A stretch of DNA of 64,000 nucleotides from CAVTRI01 sp963737075 (GCA_963737075.1 CAVTRI010000002.1:1674001-1738000); one strand, 5' to 3'. Counted from the stretch's first letter, positions 19,295 through 27,911 are shown. Numbers and translations are program-made. Notes: generated from the letters alone by a model not told the origin.

Positions 19295-19385
19295 GGTCAG
19301 AAATCCCCTCTATGTGAAGACAATCACGGTCGTTCGCCGGTTGACGAACAACTTTCGACACCCTGTCACATCGAACTGCCCCGTT

Positions 19386-19414
19386 ATCATAGTCAGTGAG
19401 CGTCCACTCTGCAA
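19386..19414 (-). promoter_or_regulatory. Promoter of the liv operon with embedded TetR-type operator
   Basis: Read on the minus strand, TTGCAG (19414-19409) and TATGAT (19391-19386) are separated by exactly 17 bases. The spacer holds AGTGGACGCTCACT (19408-19395), with perfect AGTG/CACT arms, similar to the palindromes at 3563 and 27937. A repressor bound there would cover the space between -35 and -10. The site lies at the 3' edge of a broken TetR gene, the obvious former regulator. Confidence 0.6.
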
Positions 19415-19721
19415 TCCGGACGTGGGTCCAAACGGTCCACGCGTTGTACGTTGCTCACCGTCGCCTTGGCCCGTTCGATCCTTGGAAAGAAGCCCTTGAC
19501 CGTCCCGTCTGCGACCAGCCTCACCCACCGGTCGCGGTCGTGAGCGGGATTGTGACGTCCCTCGAGGGCGACGAAAAGGGCGATGCCCATGACCCCGCGG
19601 GCGGCGATGTCCGCGAACTCGAGCTCGAACTCGAGGCATCGAGAATGGCCGCTCTGCGCGCCCCCGCCGTGAGCCGCCGAGGGGCCGGGATGTCGCTGGC
19701 GGCATTCGTCATAGTGGTCAA
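19393..19721 (-). pseudogene. TetR-family regulator remnant with internal deletion
   Basis: The first 30 codons (MTTMTNAASDIPAPRRLTAG then ARRAAILDA) are a TetR N-terminus. The frame then runs into a Ser-rich nonsense stretch. A second frame resumes with FELEFADIAARGVMGIALF and ends DRDRWVRLVADGTVKGFFP, clearly homologous to the C-terminus of the intact TetR at 35506 (FEFASADISARAVMGIAL ... VTEGTLKGFFP). The whole helix-turn-helix and ligand-core region, roughly 140 residues, is missing and the pieces are out of frame. It cannot bind DNA. Its position upstream of the liv operon suggests it once controlled that operon. Confidence 0.75.
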
Positions 19722-19760
19722 CGCCGCTACAGTAGCGACGCTGGCGAGCGAGGGATCACT

Positions 19761-19868
19761 TAGTGCCCCCTCCGGAAAGGTTGGCTGCTTGTCGCTTCGT
19801 AGTTTCGCCTCTCAGCGTTGGCTCTTTGAACACCGACAAGCCGGCCAACCTTTTCTGCTTGGGCACTA
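19761..19868. repeat. 108-bp palindromic MITE-like element, copy 1
   Basis: The element begins TAGTGCCCCCTCCGG and ends CTGCTTGGGCACTA. Near each end it carries an inverted AAAGGTTGG(C)CTGCTTGTCGG-type arm. A copy of the same length lies at 30135-30242 in the opposite orientation. Outer bases differ between copies but stay complementary (TAG/CTA here, TGG/CCA there). It has no coding capacity. It lies 30 bases upstream of the SDR at 19899. Confidence 0.7.
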
Positions 19869-19898
19869 GTTCATGGCTGAGGACAGGACAAGGATGCA

Positions 19899-20690
19899 GT
19901 GAGCTCGAAGACGACGAACGTGGAAGTGCCTGCCGCCTTCCGCCTGTTTGACCTCGAGGGCCGCGTGGCGGTGGTGACCGGGGCGTCGGCGGGGCTTGGC
20001 GTCAGGTTGGCCCGGGCATTGGCCGACGCCGGTGCCGGGGTGGCGGTGGTGGCCCGCCGTCGGGATCGGTTGGAGAAGCTGGCCGAGGAGATCGGTGGTA
20101 TTGCGATCAGCGCCGACTTGCTCGACGACGCGCAGGTCACGGCGGTCATTCCGCAGGTGGTCGAGCGGCTTGGGAGCCCGGAGATCCTCGTCAATGTCGC
20201 GGGCAACAGGTTCGGCCGCGAGCTCGCCGAGCACGAGTCGCTCGAAACGATCCATCAGTCGCTCAATCTCAACCTCGTCGCTCCCTTCCTCCTCTCGCAG
20301 GGCGTCTTTCCTCACATGGTTGCGGCTGGGCGAGGCTCGATCGTCAATGTGACGTCGATCAGCGGCCTGGTCGGGGTCCCGAGCATTCCTCAGGCCGCGT
20401 ACGCCGCCAGCAAGACGGGACTGTCGGGGCTGACGGCGGAGCTTGCGGTCCAATGGGCGCGCCACTCGATCCGCGTGAACTCCGTTGCCCCTGGCTTTTT
20501 CCGCAGCGAGATCACCGATCCGCTGTACGAAGACGAGCGCGGCCGTGCCTGGCTGCGGCGCAACACCCCGCTGCCGTGCGACGGAAGTGTCGACGATTTC
20601 GTGGGCGCCGTCTTGTGGCTGGTGAGCGACGCCGGCAGGTATGTCACTGGCCAGACGATCGTCATCGACGGCGGCTGGACCGCCCGGTAG
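19899..20690 (+). CDS. SDR family oxidoreductase
   Basis: A 263-residue SDR with a 17-residue N-terminal extension before VAVVTGASAGLGVRLA, NVAG, Ser and YAASK catalytic residues near residue 167-171, and the usual VIDGGW end. GTG 19899 is preceded by ACAAGGA. It starts the plus-strand operon that continues into two acyl-CoA dehydrogenases, a P450 and FadD, which suggests a 3-hydroxyacyl-CoA or ring-alcohol dehydrogenase role in beta-oxidation of a cyclic acid. A palindromic repeat element sits just upstream. Confidence 0.9.
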   Translation: MSSKTTNVEVPAAFRLFDLEGRVAVVTGASAGLGVRLARALADAGAGVAVVARRRDRLEKLAEEIGGIAISADLLDDAQVTAVIPQVVERLGSPEILVNVAGNRFGRELAEHESLETIHQSLNLNLVAPFLLSQGVFPHMVAAGRGSIVNVTSISGLVGVPSIPQAAYAASKTGLSGLTAELAVQWARHSIRVNSVAPGFFRSEITDPLYEDERGRAWLRRNTPLPCDGSVDDFVGAVLWLVSDAGRYVTGQTIVIDGGWTAR

Positions 20691-20700
20691 GTTCGGGCCG

Positions 20701-21851
20701 ATGGACTTCGACATGGGTGCCAACGTGGCGACGCTGCGGAGCGAGCTGCGACAACTGATCGGGGACCATGTCCCCCCTAACTTCTTGGGCGCCTTCACTG
20801 ACGATCCTGCTGACCTGGAGGTGGCCCAGGGCTTTTGCCGCCTTCTGGCCGACCGAGGACTGTTGTGCATGGCCTGGCCCAAGCAGTGGGGGGGTCGGGG
20901 TGCCTCGGTGTGGGAGCAGACCGCGGTCCGGGAAGAGATGTGGGCTCATCACGAGCCCCGTGGCGCCCAGTACATGGGCGTCAACTGGGTGGGGCCGACG
21001 GTCATGCGGCACGGCACGCCCGAGCAGCAGGAGAAGCATCTGCCGGCGATCGCGAAGGGCGAGGTGATCTGGTGCCAGGGGTTCAGCGAACCGAATGCCG
21101 GTTCGGACCTGGCGTCGTTGCAAACGGCGGCCCGGCGCGACGGCGACGGGTGGCGCGTGTCGGGCCAGAAGATCTGGACCTCGTACGCCACGATGGCCCA
21201 GTGGTGCTTCCTCCTGGCCCGCACGTCGAAGGGGGAAAGGAAGCAGCACGGCCTGACGATCTTCTTGGTGCCGATGTCAGATCCCGCGATCGAGGTCCGT
21301 CCCATCGCCAGCATCCTCGGCCCGCACCACTTGAACGAGGTGTTCTTCAACGACCTGTGGGTCACCGAGGCTGACGTCCTCGGGCCGATCGACGACGGCT
21401 GGAGGGTCGTTCAGGAGGTGCTGGCGTTCGAGCGGGTCGGCATCGCCCGCTACGCCCGTTGCGAGCGCCTGCTGCAGTGGGCCCCCGCGGTGCTCGGCGA
21501 CCAGTGGGACGATCTTCCGGAAGAAATGAGGAGCCGGTGGGCTCGGATGCTGACCCACTGCCGGCGGGCACGGCTGCTGGCCTACCGGGTGGTGGATTTC
21601 AGCAGCGCGGTCAGGTCCGGCCGGCTGACACTGCCGCCTATCGGATCGCGGTGACCCGGCTCGACCAGGAGAGCGGCGAGGTGCTCATGGACATTGTGGG
21701 ATTCGCCTCTCTGACTGGCGAAGACCCGGAACGGTTCAAGCGAGCCGTCGAGGACCACTGGCGGTACTCGCAGTCGGCAACGGTCGCATCGGGGAGCATC
21801 GAGATGCAGCGCATTCTGCTGGCACGGGCCCTCCTGGCGGCCCCCAAATGA
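20701..21851 (+). CDS. Acyl-CoA dehydrogenase, large-chain partner (frameshifted)
   Basis: A 383-residue acyl-CoA dehydrogenase when the two frames are joined. The first frame holds WCQGFSEPNAGSDLASL and KIWTSYATMAQWCF, the FAD- and substrate-binding middle domain. At 21621-21624 the sequence reads CCGGCT; CCGGGCT would restore SGRADTAAYRIAVTRLDQ, after which the C-terminal helical domain continues to SATVASGSIEMQRILLARALL. One G seems to be missing. It introduces the alpha-beta double bond in an acyl-CoA, passing electrons to ETF. The next gene overlaps by ATGA and encodes a shorter partner, suggesting a heteromer like ChsE-type enzymes. Confidence 0.85.
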
Positions 21852-22777
21852 ACGTCGAGATCAGCGAGGAGGCCCGGGAGTTCGGCCGCCAGGCTCAACG
21901 GGCGCTGGAGGGAGCGGGAGGGGACCAGCTGGTGCAGCTGGCCGAGCAGCAGCCTGACCAGCGGGAGCAACTCGTGGCGCCCGTGTTCGCCGAGCTGGGC
22001 GCGTGGGACCTCGATCCGCGTTCCGGTGCCGATGAATTGGAAGCCGCCGCCGCGCTGTGCCGCAGCGCCGGCTGGTGGACAGTGGCGTATCCGGTGGCCG
22101 AGCGGCTCTGTCGCCCTGCCGACCTCGACGTCGATGGCTTGGTCGTGGTAAGCGAAACGGCCCCGGCTGGCGCCGTCGGATGCCTCGACCGACGTTGGGC
22201 GGCAGTCACGCTCGGCGGCCGGCGAAGCGTGGCGACGGCCCGTCCGCTGGCTGTAGCGCCCCGCAAGTCGGCTTTCGTCACCGGGCTCGACCTCGCTGCC
22301 GCTGAGGGCGGCGGCGCCGGAGACGTGGCGCTGGGCCTGGTCCTGTCGTGCTGGACGCTGCTCGGCATGCTCGACCGGGCCATGGCACTCACGTGCGCGT
22401 ACGTGCTCGAGCGCGAGCAGTTCGGGCAGCCGCTTGCCGCGTTCCAGGGCGTGCAGTTTCAGCTCACCGACGCCGAGGTCGAACGGGCCGGCGCCGAGGA
22501 GCTCGCCAAGTACGCGCTGTGGAGCATCCAAACCGGGCGCCAAGAGGCCGTTGACGACGCCCTGGCGCTGCGGTTGGCGGCGATCGAGGCGGCCGACTCC
22601 GTCTTCCGCATCGCCCACCAGTTGCACGGGGCGATCGGTTTCTGCGACGAGACCACGCTGTCGTGGCTGTCCCGATACAGCCAGCCGTTGCGCCGTCTGC
22701 CGTTCGGGATCTCGGGCACCCGTGACCAGCTCACCTGCCGCCTGGGCAGACACGGCTTGACGGGGTTGTTCGGCTAG
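21848..22777 (+). CDS. Acyl-CoA dehydrogenase, short partner subunit
   Basis: 309 residues, shorter than the roughly 380 of a self-sufficient enzyme. The C-terminal helical domain is clear (YVLEREQFGQPLAAFQGVQF, then IAHQLHGAIGFCDETTLSWLSRYSQ). The N-terminal and middle domains are poorly conserved and lack the usual FAD-contacting EPxAGSD stretch. In actinobacterial steroid catabolism, two different FadE subunits form an alpha2beta2 enzyme with one FAD site per pair; this gene overlaps its partner by ATGA and fits that arrangement. Alone it is unlikely to be active. Confidence 0.85.
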   Translation: MNVEISEEAREFGRQAQRALEGAGGDQLVQLAEQQPDQREQLVAPVFAELGAWDLDPRSGADELEAAAALCRSAGWWTVAYPVAERLCRPADLDVDGLVVVSETAPAGAVGCLDRRWAAVTLGGRRSVATARPLAVAPRKSAFVTGLDLAAAEGGGAGDVALGLVLSCWTLLGMLDRAMALTCAYVLEREQFGQPLAAFQGVQFQLTDAEVERAGAEELAKYALWSIQTGRQEAVDDALALRLAAIEAADSVFRIAHQLHGAIGFCDETTLSWLSRYSQPLRRLPFGISGTRDQLTCRLGRHGLTGLFG

Positions 22778-22783
22778 GTCCTC

Positions 22784-23692
22784 GTGCGGGACCTCGCGGA
22801 CTTCGACCCCTTCGACCCCGATCAACAAGGCACACATCACGACGTCATGGGCCACCTTCGCGACCGCTGCCCGGTCGCGCGCCTGCGTTCGGGCATGGTG
22901 GTGCTCAGCCAGTTCGACGACGTACGCGCCGCGCTGAGCGACCGGACGATGCGTAATGCCCACGCGGCCCGCGCCCCAGAAGTGTTTGTGCCTCCAGAGG
23001 ACCGCCTGATGTTCTTCGAGTACGACCCGCCGGAGCACACGGCCCTCCGGCGGCTCCTCCTCGACCTCCTCTCCCGGGAGCGAGCGGCTCGTCAGGCCCC
23101 GTTCATCCGGCAGGTGGTCGAGGAGCTGCTCGGAGGGCTTCTCGCCGCGGGGGGCGGCGACCTCGTTGAGCGGCTCAGCGTGCCGCTAAGCGGTCAGATG
23201 ATGATGCGGCTCGCGGGCTTTCCTGTCGATGACGCCGCGGCCTGGCGGCACTGGATCCGGGACATGGTCGTCACCGGGTTCTCATTTACCAACCGCAACG
23301 AGCGCGGCGTCGGCTTCGCGGACTGCTACCCGGACGTGCTGGATTATCTCGACGCGCATCTCGCCGCACGCGCCGCCGAGCTCCGTCCCGGCGACAAGCT
23401 CCTGCTCGGGCTGGCATCGGCGAATCGGGACGATACGGCCTATCCGGACGCCGGCGCCTTCCGGCTCGACCGGACGGACGCGCCGACGCACCTTGCGTTT
23501 GGATGGGGTGCGCATCTCTGTCTCGGCGCGCCGATCGCCCGTCAGGTGGGGGCGACGACGCTCGAATGCTTCCTGGACCGGGTGGAGTCGATCGAGCTCG
23601 AGCCCGGCACGGCACCGGTCCCGTACCGCTCGGTCCAAGGCGCCGGATTCGACGAGCTTCGCGTGCGGCTGACGCCGTGCTTTGCGCGATGA
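22784..23692 (+). pseudogene. Cytochrome P450 with large in-frame internal deletion
   Basis: The N-terminal half (FEYDPPEHTALRRLLLDLLS) and the heme loop FGWGAHLCLGAPIAR (from residue 239) are good P450. Only 302 residues are present instead of about 400. After DAHLAARAAELRPGD the sequence jumps at residues 202-205 to KLLLGLASANRD, which in other P450s follows the C-terminal PAGDK motif. The missing block contains the I-helix oxygen-activation motif (AGxxT) and the K-helix ExxR. The frame is kept, so a protein could be made, but it should not be a working monooxygenase. The deletion looks mediated by short PGD-coding repeats near 23387-23398. Confidence 0.8.
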
Positions 23693-25200
23693 GTACCACG
23701 CCCGAACTCGTGCGCACGGCCGCCGAGCGATGGCCCGACCGCGAGGCGCTCGTGGACGGGGACGTTCGTCTCAGCTTTGCTTCGCTACACGATGGGGTCA
23801 CACGTTCGACGCGTGCGGCGATGGCAGCCGGGGTCCGCAAAGGCGACCGCGCCGCGATCTGGGCCCCGAACATGGCGGAGTGGGTGATCGCCGCCCTCGG
23901 CGTGCACGCCGCCGGAGGGGTGATCGTGCCCCTCAACACCCGCTACAAGGGCGACGAAGCCGCGTACGTTCTCAACCGCAGCGGCGCGCGCCTGCTCTTC
24001 ACCGTGCGAGACTTTCTCGGCATCGACTATCCCGCCCTCCTCGAGGGGCATCGAACCTTCGTCGAGCGCACCGTTTTGTTCCGCGACCCTTCGTGGGACG
24101 GCTACCTGTCCGGGACCACCGGTGCTCGTCCGCCGGCCGTCGGCGACGACGACCTCTCCGACATCATCTTCACGTCAGGGACGACGGGGCGACCGAAAGG
24201 TGTGATGACGACCCACGGCCAGACGGTGCGCGTGTTCCAGGAATGGTCGTCGATCGTTGGCCTCGGCGCCGGCGACCGGTACCTCGTCGCCACGCCGTTC
24301 TTTCACACGTTCGGTTACAAGGCGGGCTTTGTCGCTGCGATTAACGCCGGCGCGACGCTCTTCCCGCTGCCGGTCGTGGACGTGCCGTCGGTGCTCAACA
24401 TCGTCGACCGGGAGCGGATTACGGTGCTGCCGGCGACACCGACGCTGTTCCAGATGGTCTTCGACCACCCCGAAAAAGACCGCTACGACCTGTCGTCGCT
24501 GCGGTTGTCCGCGGTCGGCGCGGCGTCGGTCCCCGTGCAGCTGGTCGAGCGGATGCGGTCGGAGCTGTTCTCGACCGTCGTCACGGGCTACGGGCTGACC
24601 GAGTCGACCGGGGTGATTACGATGTCGCGGCCCGAGGATCCACCAGAGATCATCTCCCGCACCGTTGGTCGGCCACTTCCCGGAGTCGAAGTGAGAATCG
24701 TCGACCGGGACGGCAACGACGTGCCCTGCGGCGCGCCCGGCGAGATTCTGGCCCGGGGCTACAACGTCATGAAGGGCTACTTCGACGCCCCCGAGCAGAC
24801 GGCAGAGGCCATCGATGCCGAAGGGTGGCTGCGGACCGGCGACATCGGGACCATGGACGAGGCCGGCTACGTCGCCATTACCGACCGGTTGAAGGACATG
24901 TTCGTCGTCGGCGGGTTCAACGCCTATCCAGCTGAGATCGAGGCCGCCCTTCTCAGGCATCCCGACATCGCCATGGCTGCGGTCATCGGCGTCCCGGACG
25001 CGCGTCTCGGCGAGGTGGGCATGGCCTTCGTCGTGCCCGGCGAGGGATCGTCTCCGACCGAAGCATCGGTGATCGGCTGGGCGCGCGACGAGATGGCCAA
25101 CTACAAGGTGCCCCGCCGGGTCGCCATCGTGGACGCCCTCCCGATGAACGCGGTCGGCAAGGTGGTCAAGGACGTGCTGCGCGCGGAGGCGGCGGGGTGA
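23689..25200 (+). CDS. Acyl-CoA synthetase (FadD-like, AMP-forming)
   Basis: A 503-residue ANL-superfamily ligase with the phosphate loop FTSGTTGRPKGVMT, the YGLTEST adenine motif, GWLRTGDIG with the hinge Asp, DRLKDMFVVGGFNAYPAEIE, and the catalytic Lys in NAVGKVVKDVLR near the C-terminus. It activates a carboxylic acid as acyl-AMP and then acyl-CoA. ATG 23689 overlaps the P450 stop (ATGA). With the flanking FadE pair this supplies the first step of beta-oxidation; the acid substrate is not identified. A 50-bp tandem repeat begins 17 bases after its stop. Confidence 0.93.
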   Translation: MSTTPELVRTAAERWPDREALVDGDVRLSFASLHDGVTRSTRAAMAAGVRKGDRAAIWAPNMAEWVIAALGVHAAGGVIVPLNTRYKGDEAAYVLNRSGARLLFTVRDFLGIDYPALLEGHRTFVERTVLFRDPSWDGYLSGTTGARPPAVGDDDLSDIIFTSGTTGRPKGVMTTHGQTVRVFQEWSSIVGLGAGDRYLVATPFFHTFGYKAGFVAAINAGATLFPLPVVDVPSVLNIVDRERITVLPATPTLFQMVFDHPEKDRYDLSSLRLSAVGAASVPVQLVERMRSELFSTVVTGYGLTESTGVITMSRPEDPPEIISRTVGRPLPGVEVRIVDRDGNDVPCGAPGEILARGYNVMKGYFDAPEQTAEAIDAEGWLRTGDIGTMDEAGYVAITDRLKDMFVVGGFNAYPAEIEAALLRHPDIAMAAVIGVPDARLGEVGMAFVVPGEGSSPTEASVIGWARDEMANYKVPRRVAIVDALPMNAVGKVVKDVLRAEAAG

Positions 25201-25216
25201 CCGGTCCTCTCGTGGG

Positions 25217-25355
25217 CCCTTGGATGGTGGCGCAGTGACCGGCCCGGTCGTGGGCTCGGTTAGCGTCCCTTGGATGGTGGCGCAGTGACCGGCCCGGTCG
25301 TGGGCTCGGTTAGCGTCCCTTGGATGGTGGCGCAGTGACCGGCCCGGTCGTGGGC
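25217..25355 (+). repeat. 50-bp tandem repeat (2.8 copies) at a gene junction
   Basis: Copies begin at 25217, 25267 and 25317 and are identical over the compared length. The unit contains TTGGATGGTGGCGCAGTGACC, and the last copy supplies the GTG start and first codons of the LLM gene at 25335. A diverged half-unit (GTGACCGGTCCTCTCGTGGG) overlaps the FadD stop. The pattern indicates recent slippage or unequal exchange duplicating the original fadD-LLM overlap. Confidence 0.9.
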
Positions 25356-26225
25356 CTGATGTTGCCGACGGTCGCCAACACGGAGGACGGGCGCGTGGAT
25401 CCCGGTCGGGTGATCGAGGCCGCCCGCCGGGCGGAGGCGGCGGGTTTCGACGGCGTGTACGTGGGAGACCATCTCGTCCATCCCCGGCCGCTGCTGGAGT
25501 CCGTCGTCACCCTGTCTGCCATCGCCACGTCCACGGATCGGGTGTCGATCGGCCCGTGCGTGATGCTGATCTCCCTCCGGCAGCCCGTCGTCCTCGCGCG
25601 CCAGCTGGCCACTTTGAGCTGTTTCGCACCCGGACGCCTCCGCATCGGCGTCGGTGTCGGGGGCGAGTACCCGGGCGAGTTCGACGCCGCCGGCGTCCCG
25701 CTCGCCGAGCGGGGGCGCCGGATGGAGTCCGCCTTGTTGGAGCTGCGTGCCCTGCTCGTTCGTTCTCCCGGGGCGGCGTGTGAGGTCCCGATGCTGGTCG
25801 CCGGTCGGAGCAACCTGTCCCTTCGCCGGGCGGCGAAATACGGCGACGGCTGGATCGGCTACCTGCTGTCGCCGGACAGCTTTGCCCGGCGGCGGTCGTT
25901 CTTGATGGCGGAGCGTGTTCGCGGCGGCAGGCCGGAGCTGTTCAGCACGGGCATGGTGCTGCCCGTGCACCCCGACGCGGACGCGACCGGAGCGCGCGCC
26001 CGGGCCGCCGCCGGGTGGGCGAAGGTCACCGCCAACGAGACGTCATTTCCTGACCGGCTGTTCGTCGCCGGACCGCCGGACCACCTCGTCGACCAGCTTC
26101 GCTGCTACTGGGAGGCGGGCTGCACCGAGATGATGCTGGGCCTCGTGGACCAGGGCGCCGCGTACCTCGACCAGCTCGACATGTTGGCGGCTGAGGTGCT
26201 GCCCAAGCTGCGGGCGTTCACCTGA
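25335..26225 (+). CDS. LLM class flavin-dependent oxidoreductase
   Basis: A 296-residue luciferase-like TIM-barrel protein: GLMLPTVANTEDG, GVYVGDHLVHPRPLLES, RLRIGVGVGGEYPGEFDAAG and AAKYGDGWIGYLLSPD are family landmarks. Such actinobacterial enzymes use F420 or FMN to reduce or oxygenate organic substrates. GTG 25335 is chosen since upstream in-frame TTG 25320 only repeats the tandem-repeat unit. It is shorter than F420-dependent alcohol dehydrogenases and nearer to TIGR03619/03621-like groups. Location after FadD suggests a role in the same catabolic set. Substrate unknown. Confidence 0.88.
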   Translation: MTGPVVGLMLPTVANTEDGRVDPGRVIEAARRAEAAGFDGVYVGDHLVHPRPLLESVVTLSAIATSTDRVSIGPCVMLISLRQPVVLARQLATLSCFAPGRLRIGVGVGGEYPGEFDAAGVPLAERGRRMESALLELRALLVRSPGAACEVPMLVAGRSNLSLRRAAKYGDGWIGYLLSPDSFARRRSFLMAERVRGGRPELFSTGMVLPVHPDADATGARARAAAGWAKVTANETSFPDRLFVAGPPDHLVDQLRCYWEAGCTEMMLGLVDQGAAYLDQLDMLAAEVLPKLRAFT

Positions 26226-26298
26226 ACCCCGTTGCCGCAGCGTGGGTAGCATCTGATCCTCAGAACGCGGAGAAACCCGGCAGTGGGGACGGTGCTCC

Positions 26299-27267
26299 AT
26301 GAAGACCGAATCAGTGCTCGGTTACAGCCGTCCGGCGATGCTCGGCGGCCCGATGAACACCGATCCAGACGCCCTGACGATCCGCTGGTACGGGACGTCC
26401 AACTACGAGCTGAACTTCCATGACCAGGTCGTGCTCCTCGACACCTTCTACGACCGGGGCCCGAGGATGCGAAGCCTTGGGTTCGCCCCGGGCGAGGTCG
26501 AACGAGCCGACGCCGTCTTGATCGGCCATCCGCACTACGACCACATCAGCGACGCCGCGCAGGTCGCAATACAGACCGGGGCGTCCGTTGTCGTGCACCC
26601 GTTGGGCGCGGACGTTCTGACGCGCGGCGGGCTCGGGGTCGATCGCATCATCGACGTCACCGGCCGAGGTGAGGGGGACGTGCGGGAGTTCCCGGAGTTC
26701 ACGGTTCGGGTCATTCGCGGTTTCCACGCCGATCTCACCCATCCTGAGCAGCACCAAAGCTTGCGAGCACTGGCCGAGGCCCGTGATGTCTGGGAGCGTG
26801 ACCAGCCGCCGCTCAGCCCGGAAGAGGAGGCCTATGCCGAGGCCGTGCAACAGCGCGGCAGCTGGGCGCCCGAGGTCTTCACGGAGGGCACGATGTGCCT
26901 GGTCATCGACACCGACGGTTACCGGGTGGTGTACCGCGACAGCGCCGGTCCCGTCAGCGACGAGGAGCGGAGATATTTCGAGGTCAACCCGGGATGCGAC
27001 CTCGCCATCGTGGGATTCGTGGGCCGGCCTCTGGTCCGTCGCCAGCTCAGCGAAGCGACCATGCCACTCGTGGAGACGTACAAGCCCAGGGTGGTCCTTC
27101 CCTGCCACCACGACGACCTCTACCCGGTGTTCATTGACATGCCCACCGAGCCGTTGAAGATGCGAGTGCACGAGCACCTGCCGACAGCGCACACGATCCA
27201 ACCGGTGTACGTCGAGCCGGTCACGGTCGGCATGAAGAGCGGCGTCGTCGCTGTTGGCGACGGTTGA
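26299..27267 (+). CDS. MBL-fold metallo-hydrolase (UlaG-like)
   Basis: A 322-residue metallo-beta-lactamase-fold protein with the metal motif H77-P-H79-Y-D81-H82 (GHPHYDHISD). Later ligands are probably the FHAD around residue 142 and CHHDD near residue 274. The N-terminal RWYGTSNYELNFHDQVVLLDTFYD resembles the UlaG/YtkL group that hydrolyses lactones or phosphoesters. A Glu-rich insertion spans about 165-185. Its own promoter may include TAGCAT near 26248. It is the last gene before a 710-base non-coding island. Confidence 0.87.
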   Translation: MKTESVLGYSRPAMLGGPMNTDPDALTIRWYGTSNYELNFHDQVVLLDTFYDRGPRMRSLGFAPGEVERADAVLIGHPHYDHISDAAQVAIQTGASVVVHPLGADVLTRGGLGVDRIIDVTGRGEGDVREFPEFTVRVIRGFHADLTHPEQHQSLRALAEARDVWERDQPPLSPEEEAYAEAVQQRGSWAPEVFTEGTMCLVIDTDGYRVVYRDSAGPVSDEERRYFEVNPGCDLAIVGFVGRPLVRRQLSEATMPLVETYKPRVVLPCHHDDLYPVFIDMPTEPLKMRVHEHLPTAHTIQPVYVEPVTVGMKSGVVAVGDG

Positions 27268-27300
27268 GGGTTCGCTCGATCCCCTGGCTTCCTATCCGCT

Positions 27301-27332
27301 GCCGCGTTGCCGCGTTGCCGCGTTGCCGCGTT
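27301..27332 (+). repeat. Four tandem GCCGCGTT octamers
   Basis: Four perfect head-to-tail copies of GCCGCGTT, followed by diverged copies (GGGCGCGTTGG). A simple-sequence tract prone to slippage, downstream of the metallo-hydrolase gene. Confidence 0.9.
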
Positions 27333-27502
27333 GGCCCGTGGGCGCGTTGGCCGCCATAGCCCGTTGGCGCGCCATACGCCGTCGATCGGCGCGATCGGGC
27401 GCCGTGCAAACAACGTGGGGCGCACTCGAGCGTCACATGCGACGCCTCATCGAGCCCGGCGTGAGGGACTCGACGTCTGAGCGCGCCCAGGGGCGGCCCA
27501 TG

Positions 27503-27657
27503 GCGCGATCGGGCGCCACGCCAAGGAACGTCGTGCCACGCGCGATCGGGCCCCAGCCCAAGAACGTGGCGCGCTCGGGCGCCACGCCAAGACCATGGCG
27601 CGATCCGGCGCCACGCCAAAAGAACGTGGCGCGATCGGGGCCAGCCCAAGAACATGG
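27503..27657 (+). repeat. Five tandem copies of a 29-31-bp unit
   Basis: Copies start at about 27503, 27541, 27570, 27599 and 27630. The consensus begins CGCGATCGGGCGCCACGCC and continues AAGAACGTGG. The first copy is longer (about 37 bases). Each unit contains a GGCGCC palindrome and GTGGCG/CGCCAC inverted halves, so each could bind a dimeric protein or form a small hairpin. Confidence 0.8.
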
Positions 27658-27689
27658 CGCCGTTTTCTTCCACCGGGTATCCGACGCCT

Positions 27690-27736
27690 TTCTCGGTCCG
27701 TCCGCCCACATCGAAAGTGGGCGGACGGACCGAGAA
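27690..27736. repeat. Perfect 20-bp inverted repeat with 7-base loop
   Basis: The arm TTCTCGGTCCGTCCGCCCAC (27690-27709) is exactly complementary to 27717-27736, around the loop ATCGAAA. No T-run follows on either strand, so it is not a classic intrinsic terminator. It could be a cruciform, an mRNA-end stabiliser or the fold of an undescribed small element. Confidence 0.85.
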
Positions 27737-27795
27737 GGACACCAGGGGGCCCGAGGAAAGAACGGACCCGTGGTCGAAAACGGCGCCAAAACGGC

Positions 27796-27852
27796 ATGAT
27801 CCGCACCGAGGTGGGGTGCCGGCGCTGCGGCAGCCACCTCGGCCACGTGTAA
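27796..27852 (+). pseudogene. Fragment of msrB (peptide methionine-R-sulfoxide reductase)
   Basis: One frame reads MIRTEVGCRRCGSHLGHV followed by a stop. This matches the zinc-binding and GSHLGHVF segment of MsrB, one of the most conserved parts of that family. Nothing else of the enzyme is present on either side. It is a short relic within a repeat island rather than a gene. Confidence 0.5.
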
Positions 27853-27911
27853 GGTCCGCCCGGACCCGTGGCAGAAAACGGCGCCAAAACAAACGTGCCC
27901 AAAGCGCGGGT

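Noticed and set aside
25221..25316. Short peptides encoded by the first two copies of the 50-bp repeat
   Set aside because: They are by-products of the duplication and end at a stop within the next unit.
27690..27736. Rho-independent terminator
   Set aside because: The stem is perfect, but no T-run follows on either strand and it is more than 400 bases from the nearest upstream gene end.
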